A stretch of 64,000 nt of DNA, from positions 48,302-112,301 of the forward strand of contig JAJPKE010000018.1 in assembly GCA_021323855.1 (NCBI GenBank). The letters are read 5' to 3'. The translations under genes and the position numbers were made by a program. A model generated the notes under the pieces. The model did no database searches and had not been told where the DNA came from. It worked only from the letters and a program-made list of their open reading frames with translations. Below, in pieces: positions 41,021 through 49,757 of the stretch. The DNA is from Chloroflexota bacterium. Lineage in GTDB: Bacteria; Chloroflexota; Ktedonobacteria; Ktedonobacterales; JADMIN01. The number at the start of each line of letters is the position of its first letter. Position 1 is the first letter of the stretch.

Positions 41021-41887
41021 GTGGCGCCTATCATCACGAGCATCATCAATCTCAAAGGCGGAGTGGGAAAGACCACTATCACGCTGGCCCTGGCGCATTT
41101 TCTCGCCATCGAACATCAGAAACGGGTGCTTGTGATAGACCTGGACCCGCAGACCAACGCCACTGTCTGCCTCATCACCGAGAACGAGTGGAAAGAGCGC
41201 GACGAAACGGGCCGCACGCTCTACCAGCTTTTTGCCGATCAGGTCAAAGGGTCGCATCGCTTCAAGCCGGACGCCGCCATCGTGCGCGATGTCTCGAATG
41301 TCGGCGGCGGCGTGCCGGGACTCGATCTATTACCATCGAGCCTGCGCCTCATCAAAGTGCAGGACCGCGTAACCCAGATCACCGACTTCGAGACGTATGA
41401 GCAGGGGCCGATCTTTGCGCTACGCGATGCGCTGGCGGAATACCTGCCCTACTACGATCACGTCTTGATTGATTGCCCGCCCTCGCTTGGCGTCGTCACG
41501 CTCAACGGCCTCGCCATCTCCGATTCCTATATCATTCCCGTGGTGCCGGATACGCTGTCGTTGCTGGGGGTGCCGCCGATTCTGGATCGCGTGGAGCATT
41601 TCGGCAGCCGCACGCGCCGCAACATTCGCGCGCTGGGCATCGTCGTCTCGAAGATGCGCGCGCAAACGCTGCTGCACAATGAGATGCTGCGGCGGCTGCG
41701 CGACGACTTCGTGGCGAGGCGCTACCCGCAAATCTTCCAGACGGTGATACCGGAATCCACTCGCATCGCTGAGGCGGCTGATGTCATGACGCCCGTGAAC
41801 ACCTTGCAGCAGAAGTATGGCAACGGCGGCCCTTACGAGGAACTCAGCGCACTGACACGGGAGTATTTGGCCTATGCCACGCGGTAG
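41021..41887 (+). CDS. ParA-family ATPase
   Basis: A 288-residue ATPase with the deviant Walker A motif NLKGGVGKTT (residues about 10-19), VIDLDPQTNAT (Walker A') and HVLIDCPPSLGVVT (Walker B). It is the MinD/ParA/Soj type that forms ATP-dependent dimers on DNA to move plasmids, chromosomes or protein clusters. No ParB is next to it; instead a 158-residue protein overlaps by 14 bases. The start is a GTG with AAGGAG seven bases upstream; a longer frame from 40970 lacks an SD. It may be a chromosomal cargo-positioning ParA or a plasmid relic. Confidence 0.92.
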   Translation: MAPIITSIINLKGGVGKTTITLALAHFLAIEHQKRVLVIDLDPQTNATVCLITENEWKERDETGRTLYQLFADQVKGSHRFKPDAAIVRDVSNVGGGVPGLDLLPSSLRLIKVQDRVTQITDFETYEQGPIFALRDALAEYLPYYDHVLIDCPPSLGVVTLNGLAISDSYIIPVVPDTLSLLGVPPILDRVEHFGSRTRRNIRALGIVVSKMRAQTLLHNEMLRRLRDDFVARRYPQIFQTVIPESTRIAEAADVMTPVNTLQQKYGNGGPYEELSALTREYLAYATR

Positions 41888-42350
41888 CCGCACCAACACC
41901 AACCAAAACGCCACATCAACTGACACGGAAGGACAGGGGCAGGCCGTTGGCCAGTTCTTGCGTGGCCTTGCCACGCGCGCCGAGGCTGATCCGGCGCTGG
42001 CGGCGCAGATACAGGGCGCGCTCCAGGAGAGCGGATTGCTGGCACAGCACGAGCAGGCGCGCAAGAAAAGTGGCGGCGCGGCGAAAGGCAAGGCGCAGCC
42101 CACCGCCGCAAGCGCACCTGCTGAGACACCGCCGGACCCCTTTCAGGCATTGCGCGAGCATGGCGAGGCTGGTCTACGCGCCACGCTGGAATCGCTCGAC
42201 CTGGCGGCGCTGCGTACCATCGTGCGCACGCACCGGCTGGACCCTGCTCGCATCTCCGCGCGCTGGAACGCCCGCGAGCGTGTCATCGAATTAATCGTGA
42301 CGCAGGTAATTGCGCGCGCCAACCAGGGCAAAGCCTTCTCGCATGTCTGA
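41874..42350 (+). CDS. ParA-coupled protein of unknown function
   Basis: A 158-residue protein whose start overlaps the ParA gene by 14 bases, so translation is coupled. The N-terminal 70 residues are polar and probably flexible (TEGQGQAVGQFLRGLATRAE), then a charged linker with KKSGGAAKGK, then a helical C-terminus, ATLESLDLAALRTIVRTHRLDPARISARW. That last part resembles small helical DNA- or partner-binding modules, but no family was recognised. Likely the partner or adaptor of the ParA ATPase, in the position where ParB usually lies. Confidence 0.72.
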   Translation: MPRGSRTNTNQNATSTDTEGQGQAVGQFLRGLATRAEADPALAAQIQGALQESGLLAQHEQARKKSGGAAKGKAQPTAASAPAETPPDPFQALREHGEAGLRATLESLDLAALRTIVRTHRLDPARISARWNARERVIELIVTQVIARANQGKAFSHV

Positions 42351-42377
42351 GTCGCCGCATCTCTCTGATTATTGGGA

Positions 42378-44144
42378 TTATGATGCCATGCGGCGGCGTG
42401 AACGGCTGGAGAGGAAGAGGACCAGCAGCACGATAATCAGCGCCAGGAGCGCCAGACCAGCGATGCCAAACACCACGATGGTCAACGTCTGCGCGAAGTT
42501 GCCGCTCGTTGAGGAGTTGCTCTGTGTCGCCGGTGGCTGCGAACCATTCAGCGACGGCAACTGCACCTGTGGGTTGCCCGGCGGCATGCCATCCGACTGG
42601 AAGTTGCCATAGGGATTGGCATAGTTGGGCGGCTGATTCGTGACCGTGACCAGCTTGCTGATCTTGCGTGTGCCGCTGGCCGAGGTGACGCTGAGCGTCA
42701 GCGTATAGTCGCCGCTGGCCGCGTAGGTATGGGTGACGGAGACGCCGCTGGCCGTTGCGCCGTCACCGAAGTCCCAGGCATACGTGAACGCGGCGCTGGG
42801 ATTGGCTGGGTTATAGGCGGCTTTGGCGTCGAGCGTGAGCGGCTTGCCTGGCTGCGCCTGCCCGATGTCGCTGATTGCCGCGATAGGCCGGTGATCCCAA
42901 CTGACCTGCCCAAGCACACCTGGCTGGCTCAGCATCCAGGTGGTGAACATGCCCGGCAACGCCAGCGCCAGGGTCAGCGCCTGCGATTGCTGCGCGCTAC
43001 CATTGGCGAAGGTGTTCATCAGTTGAATCGTATCCTCCGGCTGGTCGTAGGGATAGGACCACGGCGGCGGATTGTCGTCGTAATAGGTCGAATTGCCGGC
43101 AAAGGTGACGCATGGCAGCCCGGCCAGCGTGAAGGCAAACTGGTCGCTGCTGCCGATGGTATCATCGCCAACCTTGATATTGCCTGTCTGGTCCGTGCTG
43201 AACACCGGCTGCGAAACGTCCGCGCCGTTGCTGCCATGATACGTCAGCGTTTGGTAGCCCAGCGCCTGGAATGCGGCAAAGACCGGCGGAACGGCCTGCG
43301 CCATCAGCGAGCGGAACTGTGTGATACTCTGCTGCTGCGCTGGCGAAAGCTGGTTCTGCGCGGGATAGTTCTGGCTGTTCGTCAGCGGCGTCAGATAGGC
43401 ATAGAAGGGCAGCAGCGGATTTGCGGCTCTGCCCAGATAGCGCAGCGGATACGCGATGCCGCTCTGCTCCTCGTTGAACATCGCCACGATAGTATTCAGG
43501 TCGCCGTTCACCGTGTCATTGACATAGTGAAACGAGCCGAAGATGCCCTGCTCCTCGGCGTCGAAGATCACGAAGCGCAGTGTCCGCGCCGGATAGAGAT
43601 GGTTGGCGCGCCAGTAGTCGCCCAGCGCCTTCGCCACGCCCAATTCGATGGCGCAGCCACTGCCGTCATCATTGGCCGATTGCGTGGAGAAAGCCATGCC
43701 GTCGTAGTGGCAGCCGATCACCACCTCATGCGCCGGGTCGGTGACGCCGGGAACCGTCACCTCCACGTTGAAGGCTGGCGTCGTCGCGGGGCGTCCGCTC
43801 CACCCGCTGATGTGGAAGGTGTCTTGTCGCACCTGCGGACCGAAGCCGGCCAGATCATGCGTCATCTCGTCGGCCCAGGCGGCGGCGAACTCGTCATGGC
43901 CATTGACGCTTGGCGGCAAGTTGGTGTCATAACCGGCCTCGCGGTGTGGGAAGCGCGTGACCAGCGAATATAACTGCTGATAGATATAGTTCGGGTCCAC
44001 CACGGGGAATGTTGGCGCGGCAGGCAAACCGCCTCTCGCCGCGTTGGCTGCGCGTTGCGCGCTGGCGGCGGGCGCCATACCGGGCAGGAACGCGCTCAGG
44101 ATGAGCATAATCACGCCACAACCTGCGAGAATCTTGCGAAGCAT
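42378..44144 (-). CDS. Secreted M28-family zinc peptidase with PKD domain and C-terminal anchor
   Basis: About 588 residues. A signal peptide (ILAGCGVIMLILSAFLPGMAPAASA) leads to an M28 domain with zinc ligands in IGCHYDG, SANDDGSG and FDAEEQG. Residues about 440-520 are a PKD domain (FTYAWDFGDGATASG). A single membrane helix and a SRSRRR tail end the protein, so it is anchored to the membrane. M28 enzymes are amino- or carboxypeptidases. The ATG at 44144 is preferred because the signal peptide starts there. Convergent with the ParA operon. Confidence 0.93.
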   Translation of the reverse strand: MLRKILAGCGVIMLILSAFLPGMAPAASAQRAANAARGGLPAAPTFPVVDPNYIYQQLYSLVTRFPHREAGYDTNLPPSVNGHDEFAAAWADEMTHDLAGFGPQVRQDTFHISGWSGRPATTPAFNVEVTVPGVTDPAHEVVIGCHYDGMAFSTQSANDDGSGCAIELGVAKALGDYWRANHLYPARTLRFVIFDAEEQGIFGSFHYVNDTVNGDLNTIVAMFNEEQSGIAYPLRYLGRAANPLLPFYAYLTPLTNSQNYPAQNQLSPAQQQSITQFRSLMAQAVPPVFAAFQALGYQTLTYHGSNGADVSQPVFSTDQTGNIKVGDDTIGSSDQFAFTLAGLPCVTFAGNSTYYDDNPPPWSYPYDQPEDTIQLMNTFANGSAQQSQALTLALALPGMFTTWMLSQPGVLGQVSWDHRPIAAISDIGQAQPGKPLTLDAKAAYNPANPSAAFTYAWDFGDGATASGVSVTHTYAASGDYTLTLSVTSASGTRKISKLVTVTNQPPNYANPYGNFQSDGMPPGNPQVQLPSLNGSQPPATQSNSSTSGNFAQTLTIVVFGIAGLALLALIIVLLVLFLSSRSRRRMAS

Positions 44145-44332
44145 TGTGTTATGCCATCCTTTCAGAGAAAAACGCTGCCTGGCTAGCAGGTAGGGCGGAC
44201 ATTCGTGTCTGCCAGCGAGAAGATAATAGCACATGCTCAATTGCCAGATGCGGGCGATCATGGCCGGGCTTTTGCTGATGACGTATCTCTATCTATACCA
44301 GTATGCGATAGCTGTAGGATAGGGGGAAACCG

Positions 44333-45184
44333 ATGAATAAGGCAGATGTTGCCTCGGCGCTGGCGTCCGCTGGTATGGCGCGCATTACCAAAGACCTCGA
44401 TCAGTTGCTAGCGCCGTCTATTCGCCTGACAACCACCGCCGCGAGTGAGGGATCGCTGCCTACAGGCTGTTCAAAATTCGGCGGACTGCCAGACCTGCCT
44501 GCAGGCACACTCTGGCCGCAGGGCAAAAATGGCGCGCTCGCCTTCATCGCGCAGGTGCGGCTGGCGGACGCCGCGCCCTATGATAGCGCGCATCTGCTGC
44601 CGGTGTCGGGTCTGCTCTCGTTCTTCTACGATGCAACGCAGCAGACCTATGGCTCTGATCCCGGTGACCGTGGCGGCTGGCAGGTTTTCTATCACGAGGG
44701 CGACACCAGCCGATTGCAGCGGCTGGCTGCGCCTGCGTCGCAGCCAGCAAACGCGCGCTTCACACCCTGCTCTGTCGCGTTTTCCGGTGAATTGACGCTG
44801 CCACAGCAGCCGGAACTCGATGTTCCGGTGCTGGATTGGAGCGACGCCGAAAAGCAGCAGTATGAGACGTTCCTGGCAAACTATCCCAGCGCCGCCGACC
44901 GCGCCACGCCACATAACCGTCTGCTCGGCCATCCTGATACGATTCAAGATGATATGCGACTCCAATGCCAGCTTGTCTCCAATGGTGTCACCGATTTCAA
45001 CGACCCCCACGCGGCGAGCTTACGGTCTGGCGCGTTGAACTGGCGCCTGCTGTTCCAGGTGGATTCGGACCCGAACGCTGGCATGCGCTGGGGCGACGCC
45101 GGTATGCTGTACTATTGGATCGAGGCGAACGCTTTGCAGGCGCGCCAGTTTGATAAAACCTGGCTCGTTCTGCAATCAGAATAG
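44333..45184 (+). CDS. DUF1963/YwqG-family protein
   Basis: A 283-residue protein with family landmarks: SKFGGLPDLPAGTLWP (near residue 48), GALAFIAQVRLAD, GLLSFFYDATQQTYG, LLGHPDTIQDDM and the C-terminal DAGMLYYWIEANALQARQFDKTWLVLQS. YwqG-like proteins occur near toxin or suppressor-type genes in Bacillus and have no known activity. Start: ATG after AGGGGGAAA. Upstream of the HNH lipoprotein, 32 bases apart. Confidence 0.88.
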   Translation: MNKADVASALASAGMARITKDLDQLLAPSIRLTTTAASEGSLPTGCSKFGGLPDLPAGTLWPQGKNGALAFIAQVRLADAAPYDSAHLLPVSGLLSFFYDATQQTYGSDPGDRGGWQVFYHEGDTSRLQRLAAPASQPANARFTPCSVAFSGELTLPQQPELDVPVLDWSDAEKQQYETFLANYPSAADRATPHNRLLGHPDTIQDDMRLQCQLVSNGVTDFNDPHAASLRSGALNWRLLFQVDSDPNAGMRWGDAGMLYYWIEANALQARQFDKTWLVLQSE

Positions 45185-45216
45185 GGTTTTATTTTTGCTG
45201 TCCTGGGGGAACATTG

Positions 45217-45780
45217 ATGCAACGAAAGACAACGCTGTTTGCTAATATAGGCGCATGTTGCGCCGTCATCGCGCTTGCGGCGCTACTGCTCTGCGGCTGC
45301 GATGGCATCACAACCGGCGCCGCGACAGCGACGACCGGCACTGGCCAGCATCAGTTCGGTGTGCAGACGAAAACGTCGGGATGCCAGGCGGTGAATGCGC
45401 TGCCGGATCCCGGCTGTACGCCTGGGGCCATCTTTCCCAATGTGACGAAAGATCAGGTGTGTCAGCCGGGCTACGCCAGTTCCGTGCGCAACGTGCCGAG
45501 CAGCGAAAAAGATCAGGTGTACGCCGAATATGGCATCGCCAGCCACTTTCCCGGCCAGTATGAGGTAGACCATCTGGTGAGCCTGGAACTGGGCGGCTCC
45601 AACGACATCGCCAACCTCTGGCCGGAGGCCGCCAGCCCCACGCCGGGCTTCCATCAGAAAGATCAGGTGGAGAACTATCTGCACGATCAGGTCTGTAGCG
45701 GCGCGGTCTCGCTGCAACAGGCGCAGATTGAAATTGCCACCAACTGGCTTGCGGTCTACCAGCAGATGCAGAACGGATGA
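45217..45780 (+). CDS. Secreted HNH-type endonuclease-like lipoprotein
   Basis: A 187-residue protein. The N-terminus has a hydrophobic helix and a lipobox-like ALLLCGC. The C-terminal half has an HNH-like core YEVDHLVSLELGGSNDIANLWPE with D, H, N and the later H in FHQKDQVENYLHDQV. It may therefore cut nucleic acids outside the cell, for nutrition, DNA uptake or competition; this is inference. Four cysteines outside the lipobox suggest disulfides. It abuts the DUF1963 gene, with a short gap and no terminator between. Confidence 0.78.
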   Translation: MQRKTTLFANIGACCAVIALAALLLCGCDGITTGAATATTGTGQHQFGVQTKTSGCQAVNALPDPGCTPGAIFPNVTKDQVCQPGYASSVRNVPSSEKDQVYAEYGIASHFPGQYEVDHLVSLELGGSNDIANLWPEAASPTPGFHQKDQVENYLHDQVCSGAVSLQQAQIEIATNWLAVYQQMQNG

Positions 45781-45825
45781 CCTCACCCCCTACCCCCTCT
45801 CCCGCGAGGAGAGGGGCCGCGAGGC
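45778..45825. repeat. Short-form hairpin repeat (copy 11)
   Basis: TGACCTCACCCCCTACCCCC arm, CTCTCC / GGAGAG, then GGGGCCGCGAGGCAGACG. It begins inside the HNH stop codon. Confidence 0.85.
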
Positions 45826-45900
45826 AGACGGTTGTGGCGGAGGGTAACAGGTTCATCCAGGCGAACGGATAGCAGGCGGGTGAACTCGCACTTGGTAGCT

Positions 45901-46000
45901 GGCGGTTGAAACCGCCCCTGGATGGCGTACCGCCGCGAAGTCCGCCGGCGCAGACTCGGAACAGGCGCATCTGTCTCCGGGCCACCTGCGTGGCCTTTGT
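45901..46000. repeat. Mini-palindrome cluster (second site)
   Basis: GGCGGTT-GA-AACCGCC (45901-45916) is a perfect 7-bp stem with the same GA loop as the cluster at 7650, followed by degenerate elements around GAAGTCCGCCGGCGCAGACTC. They lie in the 570-base gap between the HNH gene and the MalT-like gene, which otherwise holds only repeats 11 and 12 and a promoter. Confidence 0.65.
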
Positions 46001-46096
46001 CATTCGTAGAACGCTTAGGCGCGTATTGATGCGCCGGCCACTGTTCGTGTGGATTCATCCGCCTGCTACACGTTCGCCTGGCGCTTGCGCTCTGGC

Positions 46097-46138
46097 TCCC
46101 CTCTCCCGCGCACGGGGGAGGGGTGGGGGTGAGGTCTC
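46097..46138. repeat. Short-form hairpin repeat (copy 12)
   Basis: TCCCCTCTCCCGCGCACGGG and GGGAGGGGTGGGGGTGAGG segments. Confidence 0.85.
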
Positions 46139-46151
46139 TCCTACCAACATT

Positions 46152-46242
46152 TTGCTACCTAACGCGAAATCGGGATATACTGAAAAGACGCAACAATATA
46201 CCGACTGGTGCGTATGGAAATGAGTTGGGCATGTTAGGTAGC
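46152..46242 (+). promoter_or_regulatory. Promoter of the MalT-like gene flanked by 10-base inverted repeats
   Basis: TTGCTA (46152-46157), 18 bases and TATACT (46176-46181) form a promoter. GCTACCTAAC (46154-46163) overlaps its -35 box and its perfect inverse GTTAGGTAGC lies 69 bases downstream at 46233-46242. A third, imperfect copy (GCTACCCACC) follows near 46273. The layout suggests paired operators around the transcription start, possibly for autoregulation. Confidence 0.5.
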
Positions 46243-46350
46243 ATGACGTGTGGAGGGCCTCTATCTCTATGTGCTACCCACCTACATGAATATTTGCCCG
46301 GATGACGCACTGGAATATTCTGGATAAAGACAGAGATGCGGGGAGAATGA

Positions 46351-49300
46351 ATGCCCAAACGCGCGACGTATCATCTGCGCTGGCAGCCGCAAACGCAGCA
46401 GTATGCTGTCTTCGCCGGTGAAGCGCCGGTCATACCAATGGTGATTGCTGGTGATCCCGCCTGGCTTCGCTGGCTGAGCGAGGTATCGTCGTTCGCCTTT
46501 GTGGCGCGCTCAGGCGCGACCTGCACCGTGCGCAAAGAGGCGGTGCAGCGCGGCGGCGACTACTGGTACGCCTACCGCCGCGTACAAGGACGCATGGCAA
46601 AACGCTATCTTGGCCGTAGCGCCGGCCTCACGCCCGCGCGTTTGGAGGAGGTAGCAATGGCGCTCGCTGCGCTCACGCAGGCGGATGGTGTGCCTATGCC
46701 TGCTGCCCCGGTCGCCGTTGCAGAGCAACCGGCCACTCACCATCAACCGCCTGAGCCAACGCCTGGCGAAACCATTGAAACAGCGGACACACGACGAATG
46801 GGCGCACGACAAAGTAGCGAGGCTGTTCCACTGCGCGCGAGCCATCTGCTGCTCACCACCAAGCTCCAGATGCCGCGCGCAACGGCGCAACTGGTCAACC
46901 GGCCCGCCATCTCGCAACGGTTGGATCGCGGACTGGAGCGGCCATTGACGTTGCTCACGGCGCCGGCTGGCTTTGGCAAAACGATGGCGCTCTGCGCCTG
47001 GGGACGCCAGCAATCCACCCCGCTCGCCTGGGTCTCGCTCGATGCTGGCGATAATGATGCGTCGCAGTTCTGGATGTATACTCTGGCGGCGCTGAATCGT
47101 GCTATACCCGGCGTTGCCGATACGGCGCTGGCGATGGTGCAGTCGCCACAGGCGCCGCCGCTCGCCGTGGCGCTACGCGCGCTGCTCAACGCCATTGCCG
47201 CGCAGCCGCAAGAAGTCATCCTCATCCTCGATGACTACCATCTCATCACCGAACCGGCCATTCATGAGTCGGTTGCGCTGCTGCTGGAACATCCACCAGC
47301 GCAATTGCATCTCTATCTGGCGACGCGCAATGAACCGTCGCTGCCGCTGGCTCGCCTGCGCGCCCGCGATCAGGTGAATGAGCTACGCGCCGACGATCTG
47401 CGCTTCCGCTCTGCTGAAGTGGCAACCTTCTTCAGCGACGTGATGGGCATACCGCTGGCGGAGCCGGATGTCTTGCGGCTGGCGGAGCGTACCGACGGCT
47501 GGATCGCGGGCCTCCAACTGGCGGGGCTTTCACTTCAGCAGCATGCCGATCCTGTGCGTTTCATCGCCACCTTCAGTGGCAGCCACCGCCATATCCTCAC
47601 CTATCTTGGCGAAGAAGTGCTTGCGGCGCAACCAGAGGACGTGCAAACGTTTCTGCTGCAAACGTCCATCCTGGGCCGCATGTGCGCGCCGCTCTGCGAT
47701 GCGCTCACCGGGCGCAGCGATGGGCAGGCGATGCTCGAACGGCTGGAACAGGCAAATCTCTTTCTGGTGGCGCTGGACGACGAAAGCCGCTGGTATCGCT
47801 ATTACCATCTCTTCGCTGATCTGCTGCGCTATCGCCTGCGCCAGCAATACAGCGACCTTATACCGGACCTGCACCGGCGCGCCGCGCGCTGGCTGGAGGT
47901 TGATGGTTGGGTCGCTGAGGCAGTAAATCACCTGTTTGCTGTGCCGGATATCCAGGCAGCAGCGCAGATGATCGAACGGGCTGCGCAGGGTTTCACCGAA
48001 CGCGGTGAGTTGGTGACGTTGCTGCGGCTGATCGAGCGGCTGCCGGAGGAAGTGATTGCGGCGCGGCCACGTCTCGCCATCGCGCAGGCGAATGTTCTCT
48101 TTGCGCGTGGGTCGTTGGAGATGGCGGAGCAGCGCCTTACTGAAGCCGAGCATGCCTTGCAGACCAATGCTCCACAACTGGATGAACAGCAGGACGAGAT
48201 GACCGATACCGAACGCCGCACGCTCGCGGGATCAATTGCCGGAGACAGGGCGGTGCTGGCGGCAATGCACGGCGAAACGACGCAAACGTTGCGCTACGCC
48301 GAGGAGGCGCTTGCCCTCTTGCCGGCTGACGACCTGTTCTCACGTAGTGGTGTATTGCTGGCGCAGGGGAACGGATACCGCAACAACAATGAGCTACGCG
48401 CGGCAGACGCGACCTATAGCGAGGCTGTTCGCCTGGGTCGCGCTTCGGGGAATATCTTTATCGCAACCATTGCGCTGAATATGCAGGCGGACCTCTGCGT
48501 GCAGCAGGGGCGGCTGCGACAGGCAGTGGCTCTCTCTCGCCAGGTGATCGAACTGAGCGAAGCGCGCGGCGGCGACCTGCACATGCTGACCGCCAATACC
48601 TATAACTTCCTCAGTGGCCGGTTCTATGAGTGGAATGATCTGGCTGCCGCTGAGTCCGCCAGCGAGCGGGCGATAGCGTTGGCTGAGCAATGGGGGAATA
48701 CCGAACACCAGATTGAAGGGTACAGTCTTCTCGCCTTTGTGTATCAGGCGCGGGGGGAGACGGCAGCGGCGCGTGAGGCGGTTCAGCGGGCCGAGCGGCT
48801 CATTCAATTGGGGCGACATTTCCCCTGGGGAGCGATCTTCTTCGGCATGGCGAGCGTGCGTCTTGCGCTACAGCAGGGGCGTGTAGAAGAGGCGCAACAG
48901 TGGTTGAGTACGCTGGAGGCAGAGATAGCGCAGTATTCTACCTCTATCACTCCCTTCCAGGATTGGGGAGAATTGACCAGGGTGCGCGTTTTGCTGGCGC
49001 CCGGCGCCCAGGCGGCGTTGGATGAAGCGGCAACGCTGCTGGCGCGGCAGGCGGCGCGGGCCAGGGCGGAGGAGCGCCTGGGCGATTTGATTGATATCAT
49101 GGCGCTGCAATCGCTGCTCCACCAGGCGCAGGATGAACCGCAACCAGCGTTGGCATCGCTCGAACAGGCGCTCACGCTGGCCGCGTCGGAGGGCTACCTG
49201 CGTCTCTTCGTAGATCACGGCCAGCCGATGCGCGCACTGCTGCTGCGCCTGCGCGAGAAACTACCCAAAGGGCATGCGCTACGCCCATATATCGAGCAAT

Positions 49301-49566
49301 TGCTTGCCGCTTTCGACCATCCCTTTGCCAGCAAACCGGCGCAACCGGCAGAACAGGCGGCGCTGGTCGAGCCGTTGAGCGACCGCGAACGCGAGGTGCT
49401 GTACCTGTTGGCGCAGGGGCACAGCAATCAGCAGATGGCGCGGCAACTCGTCGTCGCCGTCAGCACCATCAAGACCCACGTACACCACATCTTCGCCAAA
49501 TTGCAGGCGTCAGATCGCCTCCAAGCCGTCAATCGCGCCCGCGAACTTGGTTTGCTGGATCGCTAA
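46351..49566 (+). CDS. MalT-like LuxR-family ATP-dependent transcriptional regulator
   Basis: A 1071-residue STAND-type regulator. Residues 1-115 are the extra N-terminal module common in Ktedonobacteria MalT-like proteins (YHLRWQPQTQQYAVFAGE and the Y-A-Y-R-R region). The NTPase has Walker A APAGFGKT (about 206-213) and Walker B ILILDDYHLI. TPR-like helical repeats fill 590-980. The C-terminal LuxR HTH is LSDREREVLYLLAQGHSNQQMARQLVVAVSTIKTHVHHIF. Such proteins activate transcription upon ligand and ATP binding. GGGGAGAA lies just before the ATG. The target is unknown, but the downstream FAD oxidase is a candidate. Confidence 0.93.
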   Translation: MPKRATYHLRWQPQTQQYAVFAGEAPVIPMVIAGDPAWLRWLSEVSSFAFVARSGATCTVRKEAVQRGGDYWYAYRRVQGRMAKRYLGRSAGLTPARLEEVAMALAALTQADGVPMPAAPVAVAEQPATHHQPPEPTPGETIETADTRRMGARQSSEAVPLRASHLLLTTKLQMPRATAQLVNRPAISQRLDRGLERPLTLLTAPAGFGKTMALCAWGRQQSTPLAWVSLDAGDNDASQFWMYTLAALNRAIPGVADTALAMVQSPQAPPLAVALRALLNAIAAQPQEVILILDDYHLITEPAIHESVALLLEHPPAQLHLYLATRNEPSLPLARLRARDQVNELRADDLRFRSAEVATFFSDVMGIPLAEPDVLRLAERTDGWIAGLQLAGLSLQQHADPVRFIATFSGSHRHILTYLGEEVLAAQPEDVQTFLLQTSILGRMCAPLCDALTGRSDGQAMLERLEQANLFLVALDDESRWYRYYHLFADLLRYRLRQQYSDLIPDLHRRAARWLEVDGWVAEAVNHLFAVPDIQAAAQMIERAAQGFTERGELVTLLRLIERLPEEVIAARPRLAIAQANVLFARGSLEMAEQRLTEAEHALQTNAPQLDEQQDEMTDTERRTLAGSIAGDRAVLAAMHGETTQTLRYAEEALALLPADDLFSRSGVLLAQGNGYRNNNELRAADATYSEAVRLGRASGNIFIATIALNMQADLCVQQGRLRQAVALSRQVIELSEARGGDLHMLTANTYNFLSGRFYEWNDLAAAESASERAIALAEQWGNTEHQIEGYSLLAFVYQARGETAAAREAVQRAERLIQLGRHFPWGAIFFGMASVRLALQQGRVEEAQQWLSTLEAEIAQYSTSITPFQDWGELTRVRVLLAPGAQAALDEAATLLARQAARARAEERLGDLIDIMALQSLLHQAQDEPQPALASLEQALTLAASEGYLRLFVDHGQPMRALLLRLREKLPKGHALRPYIEQLLAAFDHPFASKPAQPAEQAALVEPLSDREREVLYLLAQGHSNQQMARQLVVAVSTIKTHVHHIFAKLQASDRLQAVNRARELGLLDR

Positions 49567-49590
49567 CTGCCCGGCGGCACGATAGCACAG

Positions 49591-49602
49591 GAACACCTGT
49601 TC
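49591..49602. promoter_or_regulatory. GAAC-N4-GTTC dyad
   Basis: GAACACCTGTTC resembles the LexA (DinR) box of Gram-positive bacteria. It lies 25 bases after the MalT-like stop and about 155 bases before the FAD-oxidase start. One occurrence is not enough to call a functional SOS box. Confidence 0.2.
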
Positions 49603-49757
49603 GTAGGTACAGCGACGACAGGCCATCCTCACGCCTATACTGAAGTGGGTATGGTGTAGCGTCATGCTGCATCATACTGTGCAGTTTGCATGGCTACCAT
49701 GAAGGGACGCCGCAGCGTAGTAGTCTGCGGCTACAGGGAGAAAACAAGAGCATCAAC

